Below, piece after piece: positions 25,995 through 37,567 of a stretch of 64,000 nucleotides of DNA. The notes below the pieces were generated by a model. The model did no database searches and was not told the origin of the DNA. It worked only from the letters and a program-made list of their open reading frames with translations. Within the stretch, counting starts at the first letter, position 1. Each line of letters starts with the position of its first letter. Source of the stretch: Molossus alvarezi (Eukaryota > Chordata > Mammalia > Chiroptera > Molossidae); contig JBAWUJ010000040.1 in NCBI GenBank assembly GCA_037176705.1, positions 1,426,001 to 1,490,000 on the forward strand. The letters are read 5' to 3'. A program made the position numbers and the translations under genes.

Positions 25995-26009
25995 CTAGAT
26001 AGTTCTTTT
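25995..26009. repeat. HAL1 target-site duplication, left copy
   Basis: CTAGATAGTTCTTTT, identical over 15 bp to 28217-28231. On the minus strand the site reads TT/AAAAGAACTATC, the canonical L1 endonuclease target TT/AAAA. Confidence 0.9.
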
Positions 26010-26375
26010 TTTTTTTTTTTCCAAATCTTTATTGTTGGATGTAAAATGTATTACAGATGTTCCACATTTTTCCCCCATTGACCCCCTCCTCCCCACTCCC
26101 GCCCCCCTCCCACCTTTTCCCACATTATTGTCTGTGTCCATTGGTTATGTATATAAGTTCTTTGGTTTATTTCTTCCCACCCTCCCAACCCCTTTCCCTT
26201 TGAGGTTTGTCAGTCTAGCAATGAATTTGTGCTTCTTAATCCCTTCACCTTTTTCACCCATTCCCCCAATCCCCTTCCCAACTGGCAATCACCAAAATGT
26301 TCTCTGTATCTATGAGAATGTTTCTGTTCTTCCTGTTCATTTTGTTTGTAGATTCCATTGTTGATTGATATGCAT
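26010..26375 (-). other. HAL1 3' UTR with ORF2-start vestige and poly-A signal
   Basis: Follows ORF1. The first bases resemble the L1 ORF2 start: an ATGGCAAT at 26385 overlaps the ORF1 stop, and GCATATCAATCAAC matches the L1 text ACATATCAATAACC. Similarity to ORF2 then ends, and an L1-like 3' UTR follows (GAACTTATATAC...CCAATGGACAC). A G-rich tract lies at 26082-26111 (C-rich on the given strand), AATAAA at 26033-26028, then the poly-A tail. Confidence 0.85.
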
Positions 26376-27317
26376 TCATTGCCATTTTGTTTGTTCATAC
26401 ATTTTATCTTTTTCTTCAAAAAGACCCTTCATCATTTCATATAATAATGGTTTGGTGGTGATGAACTCCTTTAACTTTTTCTTGTCTGGGAAAGTTTTTG
26501 TATGTCCATCGATTCTAAATGACAGCTTTGCAGGATAGAGTAATTTTGGTTGTAGGTTCTTGGTTTTCATCACTCTAAATATTTCTTGCCACTCCCTTCT
26601 GGCCTGCAAAGTTTCTTTTGAGAAATCAGCTGACAGCCTAATGGGTACTCCCTTGTAGGTAACTATCTGCCTTTCTCTTGCTGCTTTTAATATTCTCTCT
26701 TTGTCTTGAACCTTTTGCATTTTGATGATGATGTGTCTTGGTGTGTGCCTCTTGGGGTCCATCTTGTTTGGGACTCTCTGTGCTTCCTGGACTTGTATGT
26801 CTGTTTCCTTCACCAAGTTAGGAAAGTTTTCTGCCATTATTGTTTCAAACAGGTTTTCGATTTCTTGTTCTCTCTCTTCTCCTTCGGGCACCCCCAAGAT
26901 ACGAATGTTGGCACGCTTGAAGTTATCCCAGAGGCTCCTTACTCTATCCTCATTTTTTTGGATTCTTTTTTCTTTTTGCTCTTCTGATTGGGGATTTTTT
27001 GCTTCCTTATATTCCAAATCGATGGTTTGCTCCTTGGATCTACATACTCTATTATTGAAGCTGTGTAAATTATTCTTTATTTCAGTTAATGCCTCCTTTA
27101 ATTCTAACTGTGTATCCATGATTTCTAACTGGTCCTTTTTTATGCTCTTGATGCCCTCCCTAAGTTCACTGAGGTTCTCACTAAGTTCATTGAGCATCCT
27201 TATAAGCAGTATTTTGAACTCAGTATCTGTTAGGTTGCTTATCTCCCTTTCGCTTAGTTCTTTTATTGGGGTTTTGTTCTGTTCTTTCATTTGGGACCTG
27301 TTTCTTTGTATCCTCAT
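26376..27317 (-). CDS. HAL1 ORF1 protein (L1 ORF1p-like RNA-binding protein), intact
   Basis: Intact 313-codon frame, the only undamaged full-length transposon gene in the window. L1 ORF1p forms trimers and coats L1 RNA; HAL1 ORF1p is presumed to do the same for HAL1 RNA. Residues about 1-35 are polar, 36-125 form a heptad-like coiled coil rich in Glu, Lys and Leu, and 133-210 form the RRM (NIRILGVP as RNP2-like, PRHIIIKM as RNP1-like, KERILKAAR). Residues 215-300 are the C-terminal domain (YKGVPIRLSADFSKETLQAR, YPAKLSFRIDG, TFPDKKKL). The start MRIQRNRSQ aligns with L1 MVRNRNKSQ. Relative to L1 ORF1 (300 codons in copy 5) the frame passes the usual stop after KGL and adds about 14 residues (EEKDKMYEQTKWQ), ending inside the vestigial ORF2 start. 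Whether it is expressed is unknown. Confidence 0.9.
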   Translation of the reverse strand: MRIQRNRSQMKEQNKTPIKELSEREISNLTDTEFKILLIRMLNELSENLSELREGIKSIKKDQLEIMDTQLELKEALTEIKNNLHSFNNRVCRSKEQTIDLEYKEAKNPQSEEQKEKRIQKNEDRVRSLWDNFKRANIRILGVPEGEEREQEIENLFETIMAENFPNLVKETDIQVQEAQRVPNKMDPKRHTPRHIIIKMQKVQDKERILKAARERQIVTYKGVPIRLSADFSKETLQARREWQEIFRVMKTKNLQPKLLYPAKLSFRIDGHTKTFPDKKKLKEFITTKPLLYEMMKGLFEEKDKMYEQTKWQ

Positions 27318-28216
27318 TTTGGCTGCCTCCCTGTGTTTGTTTCTGTGTATTACTTAATGAGCAGTATGGGGCTCGCTGAGACCCGGTGCTGCTCGTTTGA
27401 AAGAATTTAGGAAAAACCTGAAGCAGGATCCAAGACCGGCCAATCCTATGGTTAAGCAAGTGACAACAGCTTGAAAGTTGTGTGGGGCGGGGTGGGGCGG
27501 GGCCTCAGGGAGTCAGCAGGGCGGGGCTACCAGTGTGAGCCAGGTTGCTGGAGTCCCAGATATGGCGACTGTCTGCCGCCCCAGGGAAGGGCTTACCAAA
27601 GGAACAAAGGCCTCTTACAGCACGTTTGTCCCCGAGGAAGGCCCCTCTCCAGCACTCGCTCCAGTGCCAAACAGCTCAGTTCTTCCCTGTGTGTCTCTGG
27701 TGCCCCTCGAGCTGCCTCCCCTCCGAGCTTAGAGGGAGAGAGTCCGATAAGTCCGTGCGCGGGCCCTTTAGGGAGCTGCCTGGTGCTCCAGCCGCTTCAG
27801 CCTCCCTGAGCCTCAGTTTCCGCTGGTTTTTCCAGCCAGAAGTTATGGGGAATTCTCTTCCTGGCACTGGAACCCTGAACGGGGCACCTGGTGTGGAACG
27901 GGGACCCCTCAGTCCTCAGGAAGGACCTTCCCAGCCGCGGGAGCCTCCTCATTTTTATCCACCACGCTTGGGTGTGGGACCAGCCTGTCTCGCCGATGCG
28001 CGCTCCGCCGCCACCCCTCGCGCCGCCGCCCGTCCTACCGGTCTGGATGTAGCTGCTTTTTTTTTCCCCCTTAGTTCCGTAGTTGTACGACTTCCATTCA
28101 GCTTGATTTCAGGCGGTTTTGAATGATGGTTGTTCTTTAGTTTAGTTGTAACTTTGATGTGGTTGTGGGAGGACGCGATACCGCGTTTACCTACGCCACC
28201 ATCATGACCGGAAGTT
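27318..28216 (-). promoter_or_regulatory. HAL1 5' UTR/internal promoter
   Basis: GC-rich leader of about 900 bp. It has three GGGGCGGGG-type GC boxes (27484-27492, 27494-27502, and a GGGCGGGG at 27519-27526 on the given strand), bindable by Sp/KLF factors. At the extreme 5' end is a consensus ETS site CCGGAAGT (28208-28215, given strand) followed inward by GATGGTGGCG (28194-28203 reversed), one change from a YY1 core. Placement of ETS and YY1-like sites at the first bases fits an L1-type internal promoter; activity is inferred. Long open frames on the given strand here (for example 27545-28126) reflect GC content. Confidence 0.75.
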
Positions 28217-28231
28217 CTAGATAGTTCTTTT
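28217..28231. repeat. HAL1 target-site duplication, right copy
   Basis: CTAGATAGTTCTTTT, identical to 25995-26009. It fixes the HAL1 5' end at 28216. Confidence 0.9.
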
Positions 28232-31200
28232 AATGGAACAATAAGTAGTTCTTTCCATGGAACACAAGCTGTTTTCTTTTGCGGAACACTAAGTAGTTCC
28301 TTCCATGGAACACTAGCTAGTTCCGTCAATGGACCAATACCTAATTATTTCCATGGAACACTAACTAGTTTCTTCCATGGAACAGTACCTAGTTTCTCCT
28401 ATGGAACTCTAGCTAGCTCCTTCAATGGAACACTAGCTAGTTCCTTCATAAAACACTAAGTACATTCCTCAATGAAACACTATGTAGTTCCCTCCATGGA
28501 ACACAATCTAGTCCTTTATCTGAACACTAAGTAGATCCTTTCATGATACACTAAATTGTTTCTTCCTTGGAACACTAGATAGTTCCTTCCATGGAACACA
28601 AGTTAGTTCCTTTCATGGAATACTAAGTAGTTTCTTCCATGGAACACTATCTAGACTCTTTTTTGAACACTAAGTAGTTCCTTCCATGGAACACTAGCTA
28701 TTTCCTTCCACTGAACACTAGCTAGTTCCTTCCTTGGAAAACTATCTAGGTTCTTCCATGGAACATTAAGTAGTTCCCTCAATGAAACAAGTAGTCTCTT
28801 GCATGGGACACTAGTTAGTTTATTCCATGGAACACTAGGTAGTTACTTCCAAGGAACAATATGTAGTTCCTTCCATGGACCACTAAGTATTTCCATTCAT
28901 GGAACACAATCTAGTTCCTTCCATTAAACAGTAAGTAGTCTCTTCCATCGAACATTATCGAGGACTTTCCATGGAACACTATGTAGTTCTTTTCATAGAA
29001 CACAAAGTCTTTACTTCCATGAAACACTAGCTAGTTCCTTCCATAGAAAATAAACTCGTTCTTTCCATGGAACACTAAATAGTTCTTTCGATGGATATCT
29101 CAGTAGATTTTTTAATGGAACACTAAGTCGTTTTTTCCATGTACTTTAGCTAGTTTATTCCAGAACCACTAGCTAGTTTCTTTCATGGAACACTAAGTAG
29201 TTCCTACCATGGAACACTAGCTAGTTTCATCCATGGAACACAAAGTAGTTTCTTCCATGGACCCATAGTTATTTCCTTCCATGGAACACTATCTAGTTTC
29301 TTCCATAAAACACTAAGTAGTTCCTTCTGTGGAACACTAGCTAGTTCTTTACAATAGCTTGTTCCTTCCATGGAACACTAAGTAGTTTCCTCCATGGAAC
29401 AAAAGTAGTTCCTTGCATAGACCACTAGCTAGTTTCTTCCATGGTAAACTAACTAGTTTGTTCATTGAGACACTAAATACTTCCTTCCATGAAACACTAG
29501 ATAGTACCTTTCATGGAACACTAAGTAGTTCCTTCTATTTAACACTAAATATTTCCTTCCATGGAACACTAGCTAGTTCTTTTTATGGAAAACTAAGTAG
29601 TTCCTTCCATGGACATTAAGTAGTTCCTTCCATGGAACACTAAGTTGTCCCTTTTATGAAACATTATATAGTTCCTTGCATGAAACACTAGCTAGTTCTT
29701 TTTATGGACCACTATGCACTTTCTTCCATTGAACACTAAGTTGTTTCTTCAGAAGAATACTAAGGATTTATTTCCATGGAACACTAGCTATTTTTTTCAT
29801 GAGACACAAAGTAGTTCCTTCCATGAAAACTAAGTAGTTTCTTCAATAGAACACTCGCTGGTTCTTTTTATGGAACACTAGTAGTTCCTTTCAAGAAACA
29901 CTAAGTAGTTTTTTTCATTGAACACTAGTAGTTCTTTCCATGGAACACAAGCTAGTTCCTTTCATGAAACACTAAGTAGTTTCTTACATGTAAAACTAAA
30001 TATTTCCTTCCATGTAATACAAGCTAATTCCTTCCATGAGAAATGTAGTAGTTACCTCCATGAATAATAAATAGTTCCTTCCATGGTATACTTGTTAATT
30101 CATTCCATTGAACACTTGCTACTTTTCTCCGTAAAATACTAAGTAGTTCTTTCCATGAAACATTAAGTATTTCCTTCCATGAGACACTAGCTAGTTCCTT
30201 CCAAGGGACACTAAGTGGTTACTTCTAGGGAACACTAGCTAGTTCATTCCATGGAACACTAAGCATTTTCTTCAATGGAACACTAAGAAGTTTCTTCCAT
30301 GGAAAACTAGCTACTTCCTTCCATGGAACACTAAGTAGTTCCTTTCATGGGACACTAAGTAGTTCCTTCCATGAAACACTAGCTAGTTCCTTCCATGGAA
30401 CACTAGCTAGTTCCTTAAATGGAAAACAATCTGGTTCCTTCAATGGAACACAGGCTACCTCCTCTCCTGGAACACTAGCTAGTTACTGACATGAAACACT
30501 GGCAACTTCCTCTCATGAAACACTAAGTAGTTTCTTCCATGGAACACTATCTACTCCTTTTTTTGAACACTAAGTAGTTCCTTCCATAGAACACTAGCTA
30601 TTTCCTTCCACTGAACACTAGCTAGTTCCTTCCTTGGAAAACTAGCTAGGTCCTTCCATGGAACACTAGGTAGTTCCTCCCATGGACCACTAAGTAGTTT
30701 CATTCATGGAATACTAGCTAGTTCCTTCCATTAAACAGTATGTAGTCCCTTCCATCAAACATTATCGAGGACTTTCCATGGAACACTATGTAGTTCTTTG
30801 CATGGAACACAAAGTAGTTACTTCCATGAAGCACTAGCTAGTTCATTCCATAAAAAATAAACTCGTTCCTTCTATGGAACACTAACTAGTTCTTTCCATG
30901 GATCACTAAGTAGATTTTTTTGGAACACTAAGTAGTTCATTCCAAGTTCACTAGCTAGTTCATTCCAGGATCACTAGCTAGTTTCTTCCATGGAACACAA
31001 AGTAGTTCATTCCATGGACCAATAGTTATTTCCTTCCATGAAACACTATCTCGTTTCCTCCATAAAACACTAAGTAGTTCTTTCTATGGAACACTAGGTA
31101 CTTCCTTACAATTGCTTTCTTTCCATGGAACATTAAGTTGTTCCCTCCATGGAACACAACTAATTCCTTGCAAGGAGCACTAGCTAGATTCTTCCATGGA

Positions 31201-34200
31201 ACACTAACTAGGTCGTTCATTGGAACACTAAATACTTCCTTCCATGGAATACTACCTAGTACCTTTCATGGAACACTAAGTAGTTCGTTCTATTGAACAC
31301 TAAATATTTTCTTCCATGGAACAGTAGCTAGTTTTTTTTTTTATGGAAAACTAAGTAGTTCCTTCCATGGACACTAAGTAGTTCCTTTTATGGAACACTA
31401 AGTAGGTCTTTCAATGAGACACTAAGTTGTCCCTTTTATGAAACACTAAGTAGTTCATTGCATGGAACACTAGCTAGTTATTTTTATGGAACACTATGTA
31501 CTTCCTTCCATTGAACACTAAGTTGTTTCTTCCGAAGAACACTAAGGATTTCCTTCCATGGAACACTAGCTAATTTTTTTCCTGAGACACAAAGTAGTTC
31601 CTTTCATGAAAACTAATTAGTTTCTTCCATAGAACACCAGCTAGTTCTTTTTATGGAGCACTAGTAGTTCCTTCCAAGTAACGCTAAGTAGTTCCTTTCA
31701 TGGAACCCTAGCTAGTTCTTTCCATGGAACAGCAGCTAGTTCCTTTCATGAAACACTAAGTAGTTTATTACATGGAACACTCAAGATTTCCTTCCATGTA
31801 ACACTAGCTAATTCCTTCCATGAGACACTTAGTAGTTACCTCCATGAACGATAAGCAGTTCCTTCCAAGGTATACTAGTTAAATCTTTCCATTGAACACT
31901 TGCTAGTTTCTTCCTTGGAACAATAAGTAGTTCTTTCCATGAAACATTAAGTATTTCCTTCCATGAGACACGAGTTAGTTCCTTCCATGGGACACTAATT
32001 GGATACTTCTAGGGAACATTAACTAGTTTGTTCCATGGAACACTATTTGCTTCAATGGAAAACTAAGTAGTTTCTTCCATGGAAAACTAGCTACTTCCTT
32101 CCATGGAACACTAAGTAGTTCCTTTCATGGGACACTAAGTAGTTCTTCCATGGAACAGTAGCTAGTTCCTTCCATGGAACACTAGCTAGTTCCTTCCATG
32201 GAACACTGGCTAGTTCCTTCCATAAAAGAGTAAGTAGTTTCTTCCATGAAACACAAGTGGCAGTTCCTTCCATTTAACACTAACTAGTTTCTTTTATGGA
32301 ACACTAAATATTTTTTTCTTTGGAACACTAGCTTATTCCTTCCATGGAACACTAAGTAGTTCTTTCCATAAAACACTAAGTAGTTCTTTCAATGGAATAC
32401 TGGATAATTTTCCAATCAAACTCTACTAGTTTCTTTCTTGGAACACTAAGTAGTTCCTTCCATAAAACACTGGCCAGTTCCTTCCATAAAACAGTAAGTA
32501 GTTTCTTCCGTGGAACACTAAGTAGGTTTTCCTATGGAACACGACCCAGTTACTTCCATGGAACACTAGCTAGTTCCGTCTATGGGACACTATATAGTTC
32601 CTTCCTTGGAACACTAAGTAGTTCCTTCCATGGAACTCTAAGAAATTTTTTTTATTGAAACACTAGCTAGATCCATCCATGGAACCCTAGCTAGTTCCTT
32701 CCATGGAGCAATAGCTAGTTTCTTCCATGGTGCACTAAGTAGTTCCTTGCATGAAACACTAAGTAGTTTTCGCATGGAACACTAAATTTTTCCTTCCATT
32801 GAACACTAGATAATTCCTTCCTTGGAACACTAAGTAGTTCCTTCAATGGAACACTAAGTAGTTTCTTCCCTGGAACACCAGCTATTTCCTTCCATGGAAC
32901 ACTAGCTAGTTCATTCCATGAAACACTAGATAGTTCCATTTATGTAACTCTAGCTAGTTCCTTCCATGGAACACTAGCTAGTTTCTTCCATGGAACAATA
33001 GCTAGTTTCTTCCATAGAATTTTAGCTAGTTCCTTTCATGAAACACTAGCTAGTGCCTTCCACGGAACACTAAGTAAGCCCTTGCTTGCAACACTAAGCA
33101 TATATATTTCATGGAAAACTAAGTAGCTCCTTCCATGGAACAGGACAGAAAGTAATTCCTTCCATAAAACACTAAGTAGTTCCTTCCATGAGCACTAAGT
33201 AGTTTCATCTATGGAACACTGGCTAGTTTCTTCCAAGGAACACTAGATAATTTCTTCCATGGAACATTAAGTATTTCCTTCCATGAAACACTAAGTAGTT
33301 CCTTCCATGGGACCCTAGCAAGTTCTTTCCATGGGACAATAGCTAGTTTCTTTCATGGAACACTAGCTACTTCCTCCCATGGAACACTAAGTAGTTCCTT
33401 CCATGGAACACTATGTATTCTTTTCTATGGAAAAAACTAATTGCTTCAATGGAACACTAAGTAGTTTCTTCCATGGAACACTAGCTTCTACTTTCCATGA
33501 ATCACTAAGTAGACCCTTCCATGAAACAATGAGTAGTTCGTTACATATACACTAGCTAGTTCTTTTTATGGAACACTATGTAGATCCTTTCAAAGAACAG
33601 TAAGTAGTAACTTTCATGTACACTATCTAGTTTATTCCAGAATCACTAGCTAGTTTTTTCCATGGAACAGTAAGGACTTCCTTCCATGGAACACTAGCTA
33701 GTGTCATCCATGGAACACAAAGTAGGTCCTTCCATGGACCAATAGTTAGTTTCTGATATGGAACACTAGCTAGTTCCTTGCATGGAACACTAAGTATTCC
33801 TTCCATGGAACACTAATTAGCTCATACCATGGATCACTAAGTAGTTCTTTCTATGAAACACTAGCTAGTTCCTTAAATGGAACACTAAGTAGATTCTTCC
33901 ATGAACACTATGTAGTTCCTTGCATGGAATACTAGCTAGTTCTTTTTATGGAACACTAAATACTTTTACCATGGAACACTAAGTATTTTCTTCCATGGAA
34001 CAATAGCTAATTCCTTTCATGAGACACTAAGTAGTTCCTTTTATGAACAATAAGTAGTTCCTTCCATGGAACACTAGCTTGTTCTTTTTATGGAACACTA
34101 AGTAGTTCCTTCCATGGAACACTATGTTGTGCCTTTCATGGAACACTAGCTAGTTCCTTCCATGGAACACCAGCTATTTCCTTTCATGAAACACTAAGTT

Positions 34201-37200
34201 GTTTCTCTACATTTAACACTAAGTATTTCCTTCCATGGAACACTAGCTAATTATTTCCATGAGACACTGAGTAGTTACTTCCATGAACAATAATAGTTCC
34301 TACCATGGAACACTAGTTCGTTCCTTCCATGGGACAATTGCTAGTTCCTTCAATGGAATACAAAATAGATCAATCTATGGAACACTAAGTAGTTCCTTCC
34401 GTGTACAATAGCTAGTTTCTTCCATTACTCACTAGCTTGTTTATTCCTTGGAACACTAAGTAGTCACTTTCATGGAACATTAAGCAGTTTTTCCATGGAA
34501 CACTAAGTATTTTCTTCCAGAGAGCAGTAACTAGCCCTTTCCATGGAACAATTAGTAGTCCCTTCCATGAAGACTAACTTCTATGGAACACTAACTTCTT
34601 CCTTTTATGGAACGCTTATTAGATCCTTTCATTGAACACTTGCTAGATCGTTCTATGGAACACAAGCAGGTTCCGTCCATTAAACTCTAAGTAATTTCTT
34701 CCATGACACGCTAGTTCCTTCAATGCAACACTAAGTAGTTCCTTTCATGGAACACTAGCTAGTTCCTTACATGGAACACTAGCTAGTTCCTTACATGGAA
34801 CACTAGCTAGTTCCTTACCTGGAAAACAAGCTGGTTCCTTCCATGGAACACAGGCTACCTCCTTTCCTGGAGTACTAGTTAGTTCCTTCCATTGAACACG
34901 GTCTACTTCCTCTCATGAAACAATAAGTAGTTTCTTCCATGGAACACTATCTAGTTCCCTTCATGAAAACTAAGTAGTTCCATCCATGTAACACTAGATA
35001 GTTTCTTCCATGGAACTCTATCTAGTTCTGGACATGGGACACTAAGTAGTTCCTTCCATTGAACACTAGGTAGTTCCTTTCATGGAACACTAAGAAATTT
35101 CTTTATTGAAACACTACCTAGAACCTTCCATGGAACCCAAGCTATATCCTTCCATGGAACAATAGCAGGTTCCTTCCATGGTACACTAAGTAGTTTCTTC
35201 CATGAAACACTAAGTAGTTTTTTCCGTGGAACACTAAATTTTTCCTTCCATTGAACACTAAGTAGATTCCTCCCTGGAACTACTAGCTATTTTCTTCCAT
35301 AAAACACTAGCTAGTTCATTCCAGGAAACACTAGATAGCTCCTTTTATGTAACACTAGCAAGTTCCTCCCATGAAACACTAGATAGTTTCTTCCATGGAA
35401 CACTATGTAGGTCCTTGCATGGAACGAAAAGCTGTTTATTTCACTGAAAACTAAGTAGCTCCTTCCATGCAACAGTAAGTATGTCCTTCCATAAAACACT
35501 AAGTAGTTCCTTCCATGAGCACTAAGTAGTTCCATCTATGGATCACTAGCTAGTTTCTACCAAGGAACATTAGCTAGTTTCTTCCATGGAACATTAAGTA
35601 TTTCCTTCCATGAGACACTAAGTAGTTCCTTCCATGGGACACTAACAAGTTTTTTTAATGGGTCAATAGCTAGTTCCTTTCATAGAACACTAGCTACTTC
35701 CTCCCATGGAACGCTAAGTATTTCCTTTCATGGGACACTAAGTAGTTCCTCCATGAAACACTAGCTAGTTCCTTCAATGGAACACTAGCTAGTTCCTGCC
35801 ATGGAACACTGGCTACTTCCTCTCATGAAAAAATTAGTAGTTTCTTCCATGGAACACTATCTAGTTCCCTTCATGGAAACTTAGTAGTTCCATCTATGGA
35901 ACACTAGCTAGTTTCTTCCATGGAACACTATCTAGTTCCCTTCATGGAAACTTAGTAGTTCCATCTATGGAACACTAGCTAGTTTCTTCCATGGAACTCT
36001 AGCTATGTTCTTCCATGGAACACTAAGTAGGTCTTTCCATTGAACACTAGCAATTTTCTTCCATGGAACACTAAGTAGTTCCTCCATGGGACACTGGCTA
36101 GTTCCTTCCATAAAAGAGTAAGTAGTTTCTTCCATGGAACACAAGTTGCAGTTTCTTCCATTGAACACAACTAGTTTCTTTTATGGAACACTAAATAGCT
36201 TCTTCCATGTAACATTAGCTTGTTCCTTCCATGGAACACTAAGTAGTTCTTTCCATAAAACGCAAAGTAGTCCTTTCAATGCAACACTGGCTAATTCCTT
36301 CCATGAAACTCTAGTAGTTTCTTGCATGGAACTCTAAGTAGTTCCTTCTATGGAACACTGGCTGGTTCCTTCCGTAAAAGACTAAATAGTTTCTTCCCTG
36401 GAACACTAACTAGATTTTTCCATGGAACACTACTCAGTTACTTTCATGGAACACTAGATAGTTCCGTCCATGGGACACTAAGTAGTTCCTTCCATGGAAC
36501 ACTAAAAAAATTTTTTTATTGAAACACTAGCTAGATCCTTCCATCGAACCTTGGCTAGTTCCTTCAATGGAACAATAGCTTGTTTCTTCCATGGTACACT
36601 AAGTAGTACCTTCCATAGAACACTAAGTAGTTGTTTTCATGTAACACTAAATTTTTCCATCTATTGAACACTAGATAGTTCCTTCCTTGGAACACTAAGT
36701 AGTTCATTCCATGGAACACAATGTAGTTTCTTCCCTGGAACACTAGCTATTTCCTTTTATTGTACACTAGATAGTTCCTTCCATGAAACAATAGCAAGTT
36801 TATTCCATGGAATTTTAGCTAGTTCCTTTCATGAAACACCAGCTAGTCCCTTCCACGGAACACTAAGTAGGTCCTTGCATGCAACAACTATCTTGTTTAT
36901 TTCATGAAAAACTAAGTAGCTCCTTCAATGGAATAGTAAGTACTACCTTCCATAAAACACTAATGAGTTCCTTCCATGAGCACTAAGTAATTACATCCAT
37001 GTTACACTAGCTAGTTGCTTCCATGGAACATTAAGTATTTCCTTCCATCTAACACTAAGTAATTCCTTCCATGGGACACTAAGAAGTTCCTTCCATGGGA
37101 CAATAGCTACTTCCTCCCATGGAACAGTAAGTAGTTCCATTCATGAAAAACTATGTATTCCTTTAAATGGAACAAACTAATTTCTTCAATGGAACACTAA

Positions 37201-37330
37201 GTAGTTTCTACCATGGAACACTAGCTTGTTCTTTCCATAGATCACTAATGAGATCCTTCCATGAAACACTAAGTAGTTCCTTACATATACACTAGCTATT
37301 TCTTTCTGTGGAACACTAGCCAGTTCTTTT
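28232..37330 (+). repeat. 24-bp satellite array, '+' segment (B3), rich in block duplications
   Basis: About 9.1 kb of units. Several long blocks are copies of each other. The block at 29.15-29.76 kb recurs at about 30.95-31.56 kb and at 23.22-23.72 kb. Blocks starting with ATTGAAACACTA units at about 32.65, 35.10 and 36.51 kb each continue to a CCATGAGCACTA landmark 425-546 bp later, as does one at 21.78 kb. ACAGGCTACCT units occur near 30.45 and 34.85 kb. The adjacent phrases at 35860-35920 and 35925-35985 are almost identical, a recent short tandem copy. No gene seen. Confidence 0.93.
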
Positions 37331-37567
37331 TTTAAAACTTTTTATCCTCACCCGAGGACATTTTTTTCATTTATTGTACATATAAAGTGGGACGGAGAGA
37401 GAGGGAAACATAGATGTGAAAGGGACACATTGAGTGGCTGCCACCCGTACGACCAACCAGGGCTGTTGACAAACTGCAACGGAGGTACATGCCCTTAGCA
37501 GGAACCGAACCCGGGTCTCTCCTACCGCAGGCAGACGCTCCAACTGCTGAGCCAAACCGGCCAGGGC
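37331..37567 (-). mobile_element. VES-type SINE (tRNA-derived, bat)
   Basis: On the minus strand the element starts GCCCTGGCCGGTTTGGCTCA, continues through a tRNA-like head and a CATGTACCTCCGTTGCAG linker, and ends in an A/T-rich tail. This is the plan of the VES SINEs of vespertilionoid bats. Pol III box A (TGGCTCAGCAGTTGG) is the reverse of 37540-37554, and box B (GGTTCGGTTCC) the reverse of 37501-37511. The flanks (AAATGAACTAGATA and AAAAGAACTGGCTA, minus strand) agree at about 11 of 14 positions, so the insertion seems old. An open frame over it (37367-37555) is not a gene. Confidence 0.92.

Larger units (their letters stand above)
26010..28216 (-). mobile_element. HAL1 (half-L1) retrotransposon, full length
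   Basis: A 2.2-kb L1-derived element on the minus strand that encodes only ORF1. In order it has a GC-rich 5' UTR of about 900 bp, an intact ORF1, a vestige of the ORF2 start, and a 3' UTR of about 370 bp with AATAAA and a poly-A tail (T run 26010-26020). It is bounded by perfect 15-bp target-site duplications and sits at a canonical TT/AAAA site, so it is a complete, rather recent insertion that used L1 enzymes in trans. HAL1 elements are a known mammalian class. This copy's ORF1 differs clearly from that of the L1 copies in the window, so it looks like its own lineage and not a fresh internal deletion of a local L1. Confidence 0.92.

Noticed and set aside
27471..28126. GC-rich open frames on the plus strand over the HAL1 5' UTR, resembling a CpG-island gene
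   Set aside because: They overlap the HAL1 leader exactly between ORF1 and the target-site duplication, have no recognisable domain, and follow from high GC content.
37501..37567. Possible tRNA gene (box A and box B present)
   Set aside because: The boxes belong to the tRNA-derived head of a SINE. The sequence continues into the SINE body and tail, and I did not find a complete cloverleaf.
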